A stretch of DNA of 64,000 nt from Anaerolineae bacterium (GCA_030425205.1 JAUIAP010000006.1:1-64000), one strand, 5' to 3'; counted from the first letter of the stretch, positions 27,755-36,862 are shown. Numbers and translations: made by a program. Notes: generated by a model from the letters alone, not told the origin.

Positions 27755-28429
27755 ATGAAAGCATCAAAGCTAAATTTTCTGCGGATTGGTTCACGCAGCA
27801 GCACGTTCAAAAAGTTAGGTGTCGGCGAGAAGGCCCGCCTGTTGAACGAGGCAATTAAGGCAGGTCTGCCCGTTCCAGCGTCGATATTGCTGCTAGATGC
27901 GGCATGGGAAGGGATGATCGGGGACGGGATCATTGAAGTCAATGGGGCTGACGTGATCGTGCAAAGTGCCGATGAATTTGTGGCGCGGCTTGCGCTGAAC
28001 GGGGTGCGGCGCGCGGTGGCGGTGCGGTCGGTCTTTGCAACGGAGGGTGCGACAAAGCTCAATGTTCCGCCTGATACAAACGCGCTCATTGAAGCGGTCG
28101 TTGCTGTCTGGCAGTCGGGACGCACGCATGACACAAGGCGCGATATTCTGATCATGGAAATGGTCGCTGCACAGCAAAGTGGAACAGTTGTCTCGCTTGC
28201 AGACACAACGTTTGACACCGTTTCTAATAATCTCCAACTACCAAAATTGACCCGCTGGCAACGATCTGATCAGCCGCACGGCTGGCAACGCCGCTTGCAT
28301 CTGCTTCTGCGCGGTGTGCGGCGCACACTCAGCCTAGAAGAGGTTCAGGATTGGGAGATCACGTGGGCAGATGATGGGAAGGTTTGCTGGGTGCTACAGA
28401 TTCGGCCGATTACATCCCCAACAAACTAA
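27755..28429 (+). CDS. Short PPDK/PEP-synthase N-domain-like protein
   Basis: A 224-residue protein resembling the ATP-grasp N-terminal domain of pyruvate phosphate dikinase and PEP synthase. Matches: LGVGEKARLLNEAIKAGLPVP at the N-terminus (family GGKAxxLxxLxxAGLPVP), RRAVAVRSVFATEG (family AVRSSAxxED) and the C-terminal WVLQIRPIT (family LLQxRPIT). The family domain is about 320 residues and continues into phosphohistidine and PEP-binding domains, absent here. About 100 residues of the ATP-binding core are missing, so catalysis is doubtful. It follows the serine-hydrolase gene by 5 bases. It may be a decayed fragment or a reused binding domain. Confidence 0.72.
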   Translation: MKASKLNFLRIGSRSSTFKKLGVGEKARLLNEAIKAGLPVPASILLLDAAWEGMIGDGIIEVNGADVIVQSADEFVARLALNGVRRAVAVRSVFATEGATKLNVPPDTNALIEAVVAVWQSGRTHDTRRDILIMEMVAAQQSGTVVSLADTTFDTVSNNLQLPKLTRWQRSDQPHGWQRRLHLLLRGVRRTLSLEEVQDWEITWADDGKVCWVLQIRPITSPTN

Positions 28430-28545
28430 ATCGCAAATTCTGCAAACTTATCCAAGTCGCGCTATACTTATTGGTTCGCCCCGCAAAAACAGCATAGATA
28501 GACAGCAAACTGTTCACTGCGAACTGTTTACTGTTCCCAAAAACC

Positions 28546-30879
28546 ATGTGGCTAGGAATCGACTTTGGCACAACCAACTCCGCCATCTCATTTTCCGATG
28601 GTAATCGTGTCCACACTTTTAAGGTTGACGCGCAACTCCCTAATCTACTGCCATCACTCATCTACGTCTCGAAAAATTTCGAGGATTATGTCGGCACAGC
28701 AGCACGCGATGTCTATTTAGAAAAGAATACAGATCGCCCCTCCTTGTTCAAACCGATCACCGTTGGAACCATTCGCCTCGATGTTGGCGATGCAGGAGGT
28801 TATGCTGAAATTGAGCAGAACGTGATCGTCATGATCGACGTGTTGTCGCCGGGACGGTTGATTCGTTCGATCAAGACGGGCTTACGAACGATGGAGTACA
28901 ACGGTAGTACGATTTTCGGCCGATATTATCGCGTCGAAGAGCTAATCGCGATCCTGCTCAAGCAGCTTGTTACCGTTGTCGAACCGTTAATTGGGGAACC
29001 CGTGACCCAAATTGTCATGGGACGCCCCGTTAAATTTTCTGATAGCGCGATTGTCGATCAGGCGGCCGAAGATCGCATTGTGAAGGCGGCAAAACTGGTC
29101 GGGATTGAGGAAGTCACCTTCTTGCCCGAACCGATTGCTGCGGCGTATGCGTATCATCGGGACTTTGATCGGCCGACTAACACTTTCATTTTCGACTTTG
29201 GGGGCGGGACGCTCGATCTCACGGTGGCCCGGCTTGGTGGCGAAGAACCCGAAATTCTTGCCACTGAGGGCGTGCTGATCGGCGGCGATGATTTTGACAA
29301 ACGACTTTTTGAGTCGCTGCTTCCCCACTTTGGCAAGGGCGCACTCTTGACGATTGAACGGATGGATGGCAGCGTGAGCCAACGGCCGCTCCCAGCACAC
29401 ATCTGGGGCTCACTGCTCGACTGGCAGACAGTTGAGGAGATGAAGCAAACCGACACGCTCGACTTGATCGAAGAGGCGGCGCAAACGGGCAACAGCACCG
29501 ACCCACGCGGCATGCGTGCGCTCTATGAACTTGTCCACCGCAATCTCTACTATAAGCTGCTGCGTCGTGTTGAGGAGGCGAAAGTCGACCTATCGCGTCA
29601 TCCAGAGACGCGACTGCATTTTGACGAGCAGAGTATCCAGATTGATGAAACGATCACGCGGGAACAGTTCGACAGAATGATCAATATGGAGGTTGCCACA
29701 ATTGCCAAGTCGATTGCGCGTGTGCTGGACAACTCGGGATTATCGGCCGATCAGATAGAACAGGTCGTGCCAACTGGCGGCTCATCGCAAATTCCCATAT
29801 TCCAACGCATGTTGCGTGAGACATTTCCAACGGCAACGTTTGCCTCAAAGTCTGACCGCGAAATGACGGGCGTGGTGCAGGGGCTAGGGGTCTATGGCTA
29901 TGATCTCGATGCGAAGACGCAGGACCTTATGCCCCTTATTCGCACGCGCATCTTCGATGAGGCAACCACTGCAACGGTCAAGCTCCCACTGCAAGGGGGC
30001 CAGCGCGAGGAGACAGACGCCTTTTCCCACGCCGTTGCGGGCATCAATACACAAGGTGATGTTGCGCTGATTCCATATAAAGGAGGGAAACAATTGGGTG
30101 AAGATCCACTGGTGCGCGTGCGAAACGCAGTCTTCTCATCGACGGCCGGCAAGGTAATTCTTGGCACGACGCTCTCAAAATTTGTGGTGACAGAGTTGGT
30201 CGACTTACGTGCGATGTCGCAAGATGCAAACCAAACGCCACACCAGCTAAAGCTCAATCGTGAGCGAGCGGAAGAGTTTATCTTTGTCGATAAATGGAAT
30301 CGCGCCGAAACGAAGCGGCTGACGATTTTGGTGACGCGCTACGGCAACGTGCGCGCATTTCAAACACGCTTGGTCGATAAACCGCTACGTGAAGAAGGTG
30401 TCTGGCAGCTTGACATGCGGAATTGGAAGCCCGATCCCCCTGCCGCGTTAATCGGGGCGATGCGCGCCAGCCAGCTCTTGCTGGTCACGGAGGATGGCAA
30501 GGTGACAAAATTGCGCGTCAAAGAAATTTCAGCGCGGGGCAGTAAAGGGCTGAAGCTAACCCATGCGGCTGGGATTCAGGCTATCACGCTCGACCATGGG
30601 ACGCAGGTCATCGTCGTATTTGCCGACGGATCGGCCGAACGTCTTGTGACAACGGATATCCCATTTGCACCAAAATCGGGCAGCGCGGGTCGCCAAAAGT
30701 TTCGTCGCGACGTGCCAATCATTGGGTTACTCCCTGTTGTGGAAAGTGAACACGCACGTGCGATTAGTGATAAGGGTCAAATTGTCGAACTGTTTTTGGG
30801 GGATGTGAAACGATATGGTGGGCAGCATCAGCTTGGCGACATAGATCGAGGCGCAGCGTTAGTGCGTTGCTGGATGTAG
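28546..30879 (+). CDS. Hsp70-family protein with GyrA-CTD-like C-terminal repeats
   Basis: A 777-residue protein. Residues 1-455 are an Hsp70 nucleotide-binding domain of the YegD type: phosphate loop LGIDFGTTNSAIS at 3-15, NTFIFDFGGGTLDLTVARL at 212-230, and VVPTGGSSQIPIFQRML at 407-423, with an insert of about 70 residues near 270-340. The usual substrate-binding domain and lid are absent. Instead residues 480-777 hold about six similar strand-turn-strand units, such as LLLVTEDGKVTKLRVKEI then RGSKGLKL, VIVVFADGSAERL and ARAISDKGQIVELF. These resemble the GyrA C-terminal beta-pinwheel that wraps DNA. The fusion suggests an ATP-dependent protein with nucleic acid or protein-binding propeller; the role is unknown. 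Confidence 0.82.
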   Translation: MWLGIDFGTTNSAISFSDGNRVHTFKVDAQLPNLLPSLIYVSKNFEDYVGTAARDVYLEKNTDRPSLFKPITVGTIRLDVGDAGGYAEIEQNVIVMIDVLSPGRLIRSIKTGLRTMEYNGSTIFGRYYRVEELIAILLKQLVTVVEPLIGEPVTQIVMGRPVKFSDSAIVDQAAEDRIVKAAKLVGIEEVTFLPEPIAAAYAYHRDFDRPTNTFIFDFGGGTLDLTVARLGGEEPEILATEGVLIGGDDFDKRLFESLLPHFGKGALLTIERMDGSVSQRPLPAHIWGSLLDWQTVEEMKQTDTLDLIEEAAQTGNSTDPRGMRALYELVHRNLYYKLLRRVEEAKVDLSRHPETRLHFDEQSIQIDETITREQFDRMINMEVATIAKSIARVLDNSGLSADQIEQVVPTGGSSQIPIFQRMLRETFPTATFASKSDREMTGVVQGLGVYGYDLDAKTQDLMPLIRTRIFDEATTATVKLPLQGGQREETDAFSHAVAGINTQGDVALIPYKGGKQLGEDPLVRVRNAVFSSTAGKVILGTTLSKFVVTELVDLRAMSQDANQTPHQLKLNRERAEEFIFVDKWNRAETKRLTILVTRYGNVRAFQTRLVDKPLREEGVWQLDMRNWKPDPPAALIGAMRASQLLLVTEDGKVTKLRVKEISARGSKGLKLTHAAGIQAITLDHGTQVIVVFADGSAERLVTTDIPFAPKSGSAGRQKFRRDVPIIGLLPVVESEHARAISDKGQIVELFLGDVKRYGGQHQLGDIDRGAALVRCWM

Positions 30880-30956
30880 CTGGTCTGTGCTGCTTCTTTA
30901 AAGGATGTTCCGCAAAGAAACGGAATTAGTGATAGCGATTCGACTGGCACACAACG

Positions 30957-31817
30957 TTATGAGAATGAGCCTGCAAAAGTAGTCTTTGAGAGTGCGCTAG
31001 ACATCGCCTGAAAATCTGCTGAGTTACAACTTTCATCGCCAGCAATAATACGTGCACCCTGCACACTCGCTTGATACGCAAAGCGTTCCCACAATTCAGA
31101 AACCGTCATTGACATCCCACATTCAGTTGTTAAGGCGTTGAGATTCCCTTTAATGGCAAGCGGCTTTTTGGAATTGATGGCGGCCAATGCGTGACTATAG
31201 TTTGTCAGACCGTTTCCCGTGTCGATCCCGAGCGAGACAACCTGTTGAGAGCTATCGAGCAGACGCAGCATGGTGATAAATGTGGGCTGTCTCGTCAGAA
31301 CGATGGTGGCGATGATGGGAAGATCGGCCGAACCTATCGCACAGCCTGCTAATGCGGCCTCTAGCTCCTCATGTGTACGAAAACCTTCTAGCCAGAGACA
31401 GTCTACGCCCCCACTTGCCAACGCTTCTGCCTGTTCAGCATATGCATTCACCATTTCAGCATAGGGCACTCGTGCATTGGCTGCCCCGATGTTGCCAGCA
31501 ATCAGCATCTGCTCGGCCATGCTACCCAACGCTTGGCGCGTCATCTGCACCGCCCTTGTGTTTAGCTCAGCACAGCGTTCGGCACAATCAAGCCATGCCA
31601 GCTTAAAGCGCGTCATGTCATAGGTGTTGGTCAAAACGACCTGCACCCCCGCCGCACTCAACGCTTCCTGCATAGCGTGCAGCGTCGCTTCCTGCACCAA
31701 TGCACGCGCGTGTGGTGGTGATTTTTGTAGATCGGAGGTGGAATAAATATGCGGAGAGAAACTACTATCGACCAATAGATGTGAATAGGATGCGAATAAT
31801 GAGTTCAATATTGCCAT
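30957..31817 (-). CDS. Homocysteine S-methyltransferase-like protein, zinc site degenerate
   Basis: A 286-residue barrel protein of the homocysteine S-methyltransferase family: VQVVLTNTYDMTRFKL, CAELNTRAVQMTRQAL, IAGNIGAANARVPYAEM and VDCLWLEGFRTHEELEAAL follow family order. In active members zinc is held by a Cys in the middle and by a C-terminal GGCCG. Here the last motif reads IIAGDESCNSADF with a single Cys, and the N-terminal glycine-rich strand is LLVDSSFSPHI instead of the usual LDGGxGT. Homocysteine activation is therefore unlikely; it may methylate something else or be non-catalytic. It converges with the Hsp70 gene, with 77 bases between. Confidence 0.78.
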   Translation of the reverse strand: MAILNSLFASYSHLLVDSSFSPHIYSTSDLQKSPPHARALVQEATLHAMQEALSAAGVQVVLTNTYDMTRFKLAWLDCAERCAELNTRAVQMTRQALGSMAEQMLIAGNIGAANARVPYAEMVNAYAEQAEALASGGVDCLWLEGFRTHEELEAALAGCAIGSADLPIIATIVLTRQPTFITMLRLLDSSQQVVSLGIDTGNGLTNYSHALAAINSKKPLAIKGNLNALTTECGMSMTVSELWERFAYQASVQGARIIAGDESCNSADFQAMSSALSKTTFAGSFS

Positions 31818-32195
31818 GATACTACCTGCTACAAATACAGCGAAAGAGAATTGGATAGGGATTATGTATGATATATACCGTTACGAAGAAGACCCAGATA
31901 ACAAACGAACCAACGCTACCGTAACCGGCAGCAGATATAAATGCTACAATGTTTCTGATTGCTCTTCAACGTTACCACAACCCAATCATCTTGCCGTGAA
32001 CGACCCTTCAAGTTTGGCTGTAAAAATTCTTGTAGTCAAGCAGATTTTGTGAACGATGTGTGAATACATCCTGCTTGAAAGCCATCCTGTAAGGTTCTAA
32101 TTAGTTAGCAAAGGTAGGTGACTGGTTATCTATCGACAAGTGGAGAATTCTATGTTTCCACCGTCCATAACCTTTCACCTTGCTGACAACTTAGA
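31818..32195. other. Non-coding gap
   Basis: The 378 bases upstream of the methyltransferase-like gene and downstream of the rhomboid gene hold no convincing gene. A 78-codon frame (31816-32052) has no protein-like pattern and no ribosome binding site. The region is richer in A and T than its neighbours and probably carries the promoter of the minus-strand gene at 31817. No hairpin of note was seen. Confidence 0.55.
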
Positions 32196-32798
32196 CTACA
32201 AAATTTCAATTTGGTCACTAATATCGTCTATTGGAGGGGAAAGAACAGGAGTTAGCCAGCGGGCGGCAAGTCCGCCAGCAATAAAGCCGCTAAGATGGCC
32301 TTCCCATGAGATGCCACGCGCCCAAATTGGGAATACACCCCAAATAAGCGAGCCATAAAGCAGAATGACAACAAGCATCAGTCCAATCGCTTGCGGGCTG
32401 CGCTCGAAAAGGCCGCTAAAGAGAAGATAGCCAAAATAGCCGAAGATGAGGATGCTAGCACCGAGATGGTTGCCGGGGTTACCAATTAGCCACGTCCCAA
32501 GACCTCCGATGAGAACCGTTGTGAGTGTGACAATGGCGAAGTTGCGCGTTCCGCGCAGCATGACGAAAAAGCCCAATACGAGAAACGGGATGCTGTTGGC
32601 GATTAGATGGCCAAATCCAAAGTGGAGGAAGGGGGCAAACAGAACGCCTCGTAAGCCAACTGAAGTACGTGGGCGGATGCCGAAGCTGTCGAGCAATCCT
32701 CCAGTCATCCAATCAAAAATTTCGAGTCCCCACATGATTGCAAGGATGATAAGGACGATTTTAGCTTGTTCAACGAGTATCTGTCTTTTATTTTTCAT
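32196..32798 (-). CDS. Rhomboid family intramembrane serine protease
   Basis: A 200-residue membrane protease with about six helices. The catalytic Ser lies in GASILIFGYFGYLL (family GxSxxxxG) and the catalytic His in WEGHLSGFIAGG; the helix-2 motif HFGFGHLIANSIPFLVLG with its conserved His and Asn is also present. It would cut membrane proteins within the bilayer. The start MKNKRQILVEQ follows AGGAG by 8 bases, a good ribosome binding site, so upstream open frame overlapping crtB is not used. It lies 53 bases after crtB on the same strand, possibly co-transcribed. Substrate unknown. Confidence 0.88.
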   Translation of the reverse strand: MKNKRQILVEQAKIVLIILAIMWGLEIFDWMTGGLLDSFGIRPRTSVGLRGVLFAPFLHFGFGHLIANSIPFLVLGFFVMLRGTRNFAIVTLTTVLIGGLGTWLIGNPGNHLGASILIFGYFGYLLFSGLFERSPQAIGLMLVVILLYGSLIWGVFPIWARGISWEGHLSGFIAGGLAARWLTPVLSPPIDDISDQIEIL

Positions 32799-32851
32799 AG
32801 CTGCGCTCCTGAAGGCTCTACGCTTGAATCGGCCGAAAGTTGCACAGCAGT

Positions 32852-33793
32852 TTAGCGGCTTTTCCACCACAATGCGGGCAAGCGTCGTAGCTTTCCAAAA
32901 TTACTCACAAATGCCCGGCGGTTAAAAACGTCATAATCTGCCTGTTCGATATTGTTCAAAATGGCGCGATAAAGATCGGCCGCAGCCGCGATGGCAAAGC
33001 GTCCATCTTTGTGTAGCATTTCGATTCCCGGCCATGCCTCTGCATAGAGTCGGCGGGTGCGGTCAATTTGGAAGCGCATAAATGATCGCCAACGTTGATC
33101 GACAAGGCCATGCACAAAATGATCTTCACCAATGTCAAAGGCAGCCAGCTCATCTTGGGGTAAATAAACACGGCCCATGCGCCAATCTTGCCCCACATCG
33201 CGCAAAATATTGGTCAATTGCAGCGCCACACCCAACTTGATGGCGTAGGGCAGCGCAACTTCCTCATTATTAAACCCGATGATGTGCATACTCATCAATC
33301 CAACGGTGGAGGCAACGCCATAGGAATAATCGGCCAAATCCGCAAAGGTTGCATACTGCGTTTGGGAAAGATCGCGAGCAACGCCATCGATTAGTTGAGT
33401 GATATAACGCGGGGGAATGTTGTAATTGAAGCGAGCATCAGTCCAAGCCAATGGCACAAGATCATCGGGCGCAAACACACCCTGCTCTGACTTACGCCGC
33501 CAGTTCGCCAAATTCATTGAAACATTTCCACTGGGATCATCGACAATGTCATCTGTCACACGGCAAAAAGCGTAGAGCGCACGAGTTGCCTGTCGCTTTT
33601 TTTGTGGCAGCAACGCGGAGGCGAGATGAAATGAGCGACTGTGCTGCGCTGTCAATTGCTCACAATAAGCATACGCCTTTTCCAATAGCGCAGGATCACG
33701 ATCTGCAAATGCGCGAAAATCGAGCATCGACTCTATCGCCTCGCCTGCGCGGCCTAGTAAAATTTGCTCCCACGATGAGAGTTGTAGCGCCAT
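32852..33793 (-). CDS. crtB: Phytoene synthase (squalene/phytoene synthase family)
   Basis: Condenses two prenyl diphosphates into the first committed carotenoid (or squalene) precursor. The 313 residues carry the first Asp-rich motif AFCRVTDDIVDD, the second in LTNILRDVGQDWRMGRVYLPQDEL, and SFHLASALLP and RALYAFCR before them, all in the expected order. The DVGQDWRMGRVYLP form is typical of phytoene synthases, although squalene synthases of the HpnD type are similar. No other carotenoid gene lies in this window. It is divergent from a CarH-like B12 photoreceptor gene across a 727-base gap, which suggests light control of this gene. Confidence 0.88.
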   Translation of the reverse strand: MALQLSSWEQILLGRAGEAIESMLDFRAFADRDPALLEKAYAYCEQLTAQHSRSFHLASALLPQKKRQATRALYAFCRVTDDIVDDPSGNVSMNLANWRRKSEQGVFAPDDLVPLAWTDARFNYNIPPRYITQLIDGVARDLSQTQYATFADLADYSYGVASTVGLMSMHIIGFNNEEVALPYAIKLGVALQLTNILRDVGQDWRMGRVYLPQDELAAFDIGEDHFVHGLVDQRWRSFMRFQIDRTRRLYAEAWPGIEMLHKDGRFAIAAAADLYRAILNNIEQADYDVFNRRAFVSNFGKLRRLPALWWKSR

Positions 33794-34520
33794 CTATTAA
33801 CCGCTCCTTTTGCGTTTGATGGTACTCAACCATCTGTGCGCGATATGGATCGAACAGTTGTGTCGCAAGGTAGACGACAAAACTGTTGAAAAACCCCTCA
33901 AATTGTGGTTCTTCACCTACACTTTAATTGCACAATCGTCTGCGCAATTCCATACCCTACCGCTTAGTAGGTAATTCAATCTGCATAGTATAACGGTGAC
34001 GCTAGTAGACAGTCAATAAATTGTCCATATTTTTTCCATCGTCTGAATAGATTGAGCATGAGTAGTTCATCTTGTGCAACTTTGTAGAGAATTTACGTTA
34101 TTAAATGTACTAAAAGTATCGCAATACCTTTACAATTCATTGACGGCTAAGTAGCGCATTGTTATTATCAACTTGTGAGCCTTATCAATCATAGCGTCAA
34201 AAACTTACTGAGAAATACGCGAACGTTTCCTCGGTGCATGGCACAATGATGCGTTTCCTATTGATGTGGCAAGCCTTAAATAGAAATGGTTATTCCTCTA
34301 ATGAAACATTTTTGGGCATACGTACATGAGAATCCATTTCTACGCATTATAAAGACGAAGTTGACTTTTGCAATTCGGGAGAGCCTTTCCCAAACGTATC
34401 AATCAATGCGTAATTTCGACCCAACAAGAGCTTTCGCAATCATTCCGCAAAGTGCAGGGATGGGAGTGCGTTTTTGAGAGAGACTTTCTCTAGCGAAAAT
34501 GCGTAACTTCCACACAAAAT
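33794..34520. other. Long divergent intergenic region between crtB and the CarH-like gene
   Basis: The 727 bases hold no gene I can support; a 63-codon frame at 34286-34477 has no ribosome binding site or recognisable pattern. Base composition is clearly more A/T-rich than the flanking genes. It must carry the promoters of crtB (leftward) and the regulator (rightward). Several near-palindromes are present, for example around GTATCGCAATAC at 34116-34127 and GAGAGACTTTCTC near 34478-34490, but no CarH operator can be assigned by eye. No copy of TCGGCCGA lies here. Confidence 0.6.
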
Positions 34521-35879
34521 ATGGCTGTTTTACATGAACACGCAAACGACGCGACTCGGGCAACGGCAACTTTTAACTTAAAGGCGGTTGTACAAGAGAC
34601 GGGATTAAAGCCAGACACGTTACGCGCTTGGGAACGTCGCTATGGCATCCCAAACCCTGATCGCACAGCTGGCGGGCATCGTTTATATTCACAAGATGAT
34701 ATCCATCTCTTGAAGTGGCTTGTTGCGCGTCAGGAAGAGGGTTTGAGCATCAGCCGCGCCGTTGACTTATGGCAGCGACTTTTAGATGACAGCAAAAATC
34801 CGTTCAAAGAATTGCCTGTTGAAAGTGCAGAAGAGGGCCCGATTGTAAGAAATGTGGTCCCAGTCGGTGCCACTTTGATCCAAATGCGCGAGGCATGGAT
34901 TGAGGCGTGCATGGCATTTCAGGAACAATCGGCCGAAAATATCCTCAACCAGGCGTTCTCGATGTATTCACCCGAACTGGTCTGCTTTGAACTGTTGCAA
35001 CACGCTCTTTCAGATATCGGTCACAATTGGTACGAGGGCAAGGTCACGGTACAACAAGAGCATTTTGCCTCCGGACTTGCACGACGACGCATTGAAGCAT
35101 TGCTCGTAGGTGCAGCTCCCCCCACCCGTGTCGGTCGCATCCTCATCAGTTGTGCACCAGAGGAAGAACATACTTACTCTTCAATGTTGCTAACCTTATT
35201 GTTGCGGCGACGAGGTTGGGAAGCAACCTATCTCGGCGCAAATGTACCAATGAGTCGTTTAGAAGCAACGATCGCCGCAATTGAGCCAAAGATCGTCATC
35301 TTAACCGCGCAAACGTTGCCGACTGCGGCAACGCTACTCTCGATGGCAGAGCTATTTCGCAAGCAGGGGTTAATGGTTGCGTTTGGCGGACTCGTTTTTA
35401 CACGGCTGCCATTGCTCATTCAGCGCATACCCGGTCACTATCTTGGTGACACATTGCAAGGCTCGCCACAAACGATCGAACAACTCTTGAACACGCCTCG
35501 TCCAATAGGTCACGTTGTGCTGGCAAATGCAACATATCGTGATGCGACGCGCCACTTCACAGAGCGACGGGCAAAGCTCGAGGCGACAGTTGTTGATTTG
35601 TTGAGGGATGAGGAGATCCGGCCAAGTATTCTAAATGCGATCAATTATGATCTAAGCCGTCATATCAGTGCGGCTCTTTCGTTAGGTGATTTGACCTTCT
35701 TGGGGACGAAAATTGCTGAAATTGAAGAGCTTTTGGTTGGACAGTATCAACGGGTGACGCGGGATATTTTCCCACGTTTTTTTGCTTCCTATGCTGCGGC
35801 GACGGCACGAACGCTTGATGATCGAGGCAAGATCATTGTTAATTGGTTCACGACCATTCTGGACAATGCCACTGATTGA
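34521..35879 (+). CDS. CarH/LitR-like B12-dependent light-sensing regulator with extra C-terminal domain
   Basis: A 452-residue transcription factor. An N-terminal MerR helix-turn-helix (about 18-85, LKPDTLRAWERRYGIPNPDRTAGGHRLY) is followed by a B12-binding helical bundle with W170, E180 and H181, matching the W-x9-EH motif that caps adenosylcobalamin in CarH. The B12-binding Rossmann domain has E215-E-H217, where His is the lower axial ligand in CarH. Known CarH proteins repress carotenoid genes in the dark and fall apart in light. About 150 extra C-terminal residues (300-452) are not part of typical CarH and have no recognised family; helical patterns dominate. It is divergent from crtB, the expected target. 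Confidence 0.87.
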   Translation: MAVLHEHANDATRATATFNLKAVVQETGLKPDTLRAWERRYGIPNPDRTAGGHRLYSQDDIHLLKWLVARQEEGLSISRAVDLWQRLLDDSKNPFKELPVESAEEGPIVRNVVPVGATLIQMREAWIEACMAFQEQSAENILNQAFSMYSPELVCFELLQHALSDIGHNWYEGKVTVQQEHFASGLARRRIEALLVGAAPPTRVGRILISCAPEEEHTYSSMLLTLLLRRRGWEATYLGANVPMSRLEATIAAIEPKIVILTAQTLPTAATLLSMAELFRKQGLMVAFGGLVFTRLPLLIQRIPGHYLGDTLQGSPQTIEQLLNTPRPIGHVVLANATYRDATRHFTERRAKLEATVVDLLRDEEIRPSILNAINYDLSRHISAALSLGDLTFLGTKIAEIEELLVGQYQRVTRDIFPRFFASYAAATARTLDDRGKIIVNWFTTILDNATD

Positions 35880-35959
35880 TCATAGCATTCAAATATTAAA
35901 GAGATAATCGCGAGTTTCGATAAATGGCGGGACTCATTTTTTAGGATAGAGGAGTTTAC

Positions 35960-36862
35960 ATGCGCGTTGTAATCACGGGCGGAACAGGTTTAATTGGAAA
36001 GGCGTTGGCTGAAAATTTGGCGGACGGCTACGACGTTGTCGTGCTTAGCCGCAATCCGCAGGCATATAGCAGCGAGATGCCAAAAGGTGTCAAGTTGGTT
36101 GAATATGATGCGGAATCGGCCGAAACATTTGCCGATCAAGTTGATGGCGCATTTGCCGTTGTCAATTTAGCAGGGGCTGGCGTGGCCGATAAACGGTGGA
36201 CGAAAGAGCGGAAAGAGTTGATCCTCAACAGCCGCGTCAATGTGGGCAATGCTGTCGCGGAGGCGATTCGGCAAGCCACTACAAAACCACAGGTTCTTGT
36301 GCAGGCATCGGCGGTCGGCTTTTATGGAGACCGCGACGATGAGATATTGACCGAACGATCAGTTGGCGGTTCGGGATTCCTGGCCGATGTGGTGCGACAG
36401 TGGGAAGCGTCAACGGCGGCCGTTGATGTGCGACGCGTTGTATTGCGGACAGGGGTTGTGTTATCGGCCGATGATGGCGCACTCCCCCAACTGATGCTTC
36501 CATTCAAATTTGGCGTGGGCGGCAATCTTGGTGATGGTGAACAGTGGCTGCCGTGGATTCACATTGAAGATACGGTTCGCGCAATACGCTGGCTAATTGA
36601 AAATCCAAAAGCCAATGGTGTTTATAATTTGAGCGCACCCGCTCCCATGAAAAACACAACGGTCACACAAAAATTAGGCACGATCTTAAATCGGCCGACG
36701 TTTGTTCCCGGTGTCCCTGTCTTCGTCCTTAATCTAGTGCTGGGTGAAATGAAAGAGGCTGTCCTCAGCAGCAATCGCGTGATCCCCGAGCGTATTCGCA
36801 AAGAAGGGTTTGTCTTCAAATATGCAGACCTTGAAACAGCTTTGCGCAACTTACTCAAGTAA
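35960..36862 (+). CDS. NAD-dependent epimerase/SDR, TIGR01777 family (YfcH-like)
   Basis: A 300-residue extended short-chain dehydrogenase. The N-terminal nucleotide site is VVITGGTGLIGKALAENL; VVNLAGAGVADKRWTKERKE, VQASAVGFYGDR and the Tyr-containing GFYG region mark the family, and WLPWIHIEDTVRAIRWLIE and GVYNLSAPAP follow in order. About 50 C-terminal residues form the DUF1731 tail (ETALRNLL at the end). The biochemical substrate of YfcH is not established; plant homologues affect cell division. GAGGAG lies 9 bases before the ATG. It stands 80 bases after the CarH-like gene, possibly with its own promoter. Confidence 0.9.
   Translation: MRVVITGGTGLIGKALAENLADGYDVVVLSRNPQAYSSEMPKGVKLVEYDAESAETFADQVDGAFAVVNLAGAGVADKRWTKERKELILNSRVNVGNAVAEAIRQATTKPQVLVQASAVGFYGDRDDEILTERSVGGSGFLADVVRQWEASTAAVDVRRVVLRTGVVLSADDGALPQLMLPFKFGVGGNLGDGEQWLPWIHIEDTVRAIRWLIENPKANGVYNLSAPAPMKNTTVTQKLGTILNRPTFVPGVPVFVLNLVLGEMKEAVLSSNRVIPERIRKEGFVFKYADLETALRNLLK

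Noticed and set aside
31816-32052. 78-codon frame on the plus strand
   Set aside because: No ribosome binding site, no protein-like pattern, and it begins over the start of the methyltransferase-like gene.
34286-34477. 63-codon frame in the crtB/CarH gap
   Set aside because: No ribosome binding site, no recognisable motif, in an AT-rich regulatory gap.
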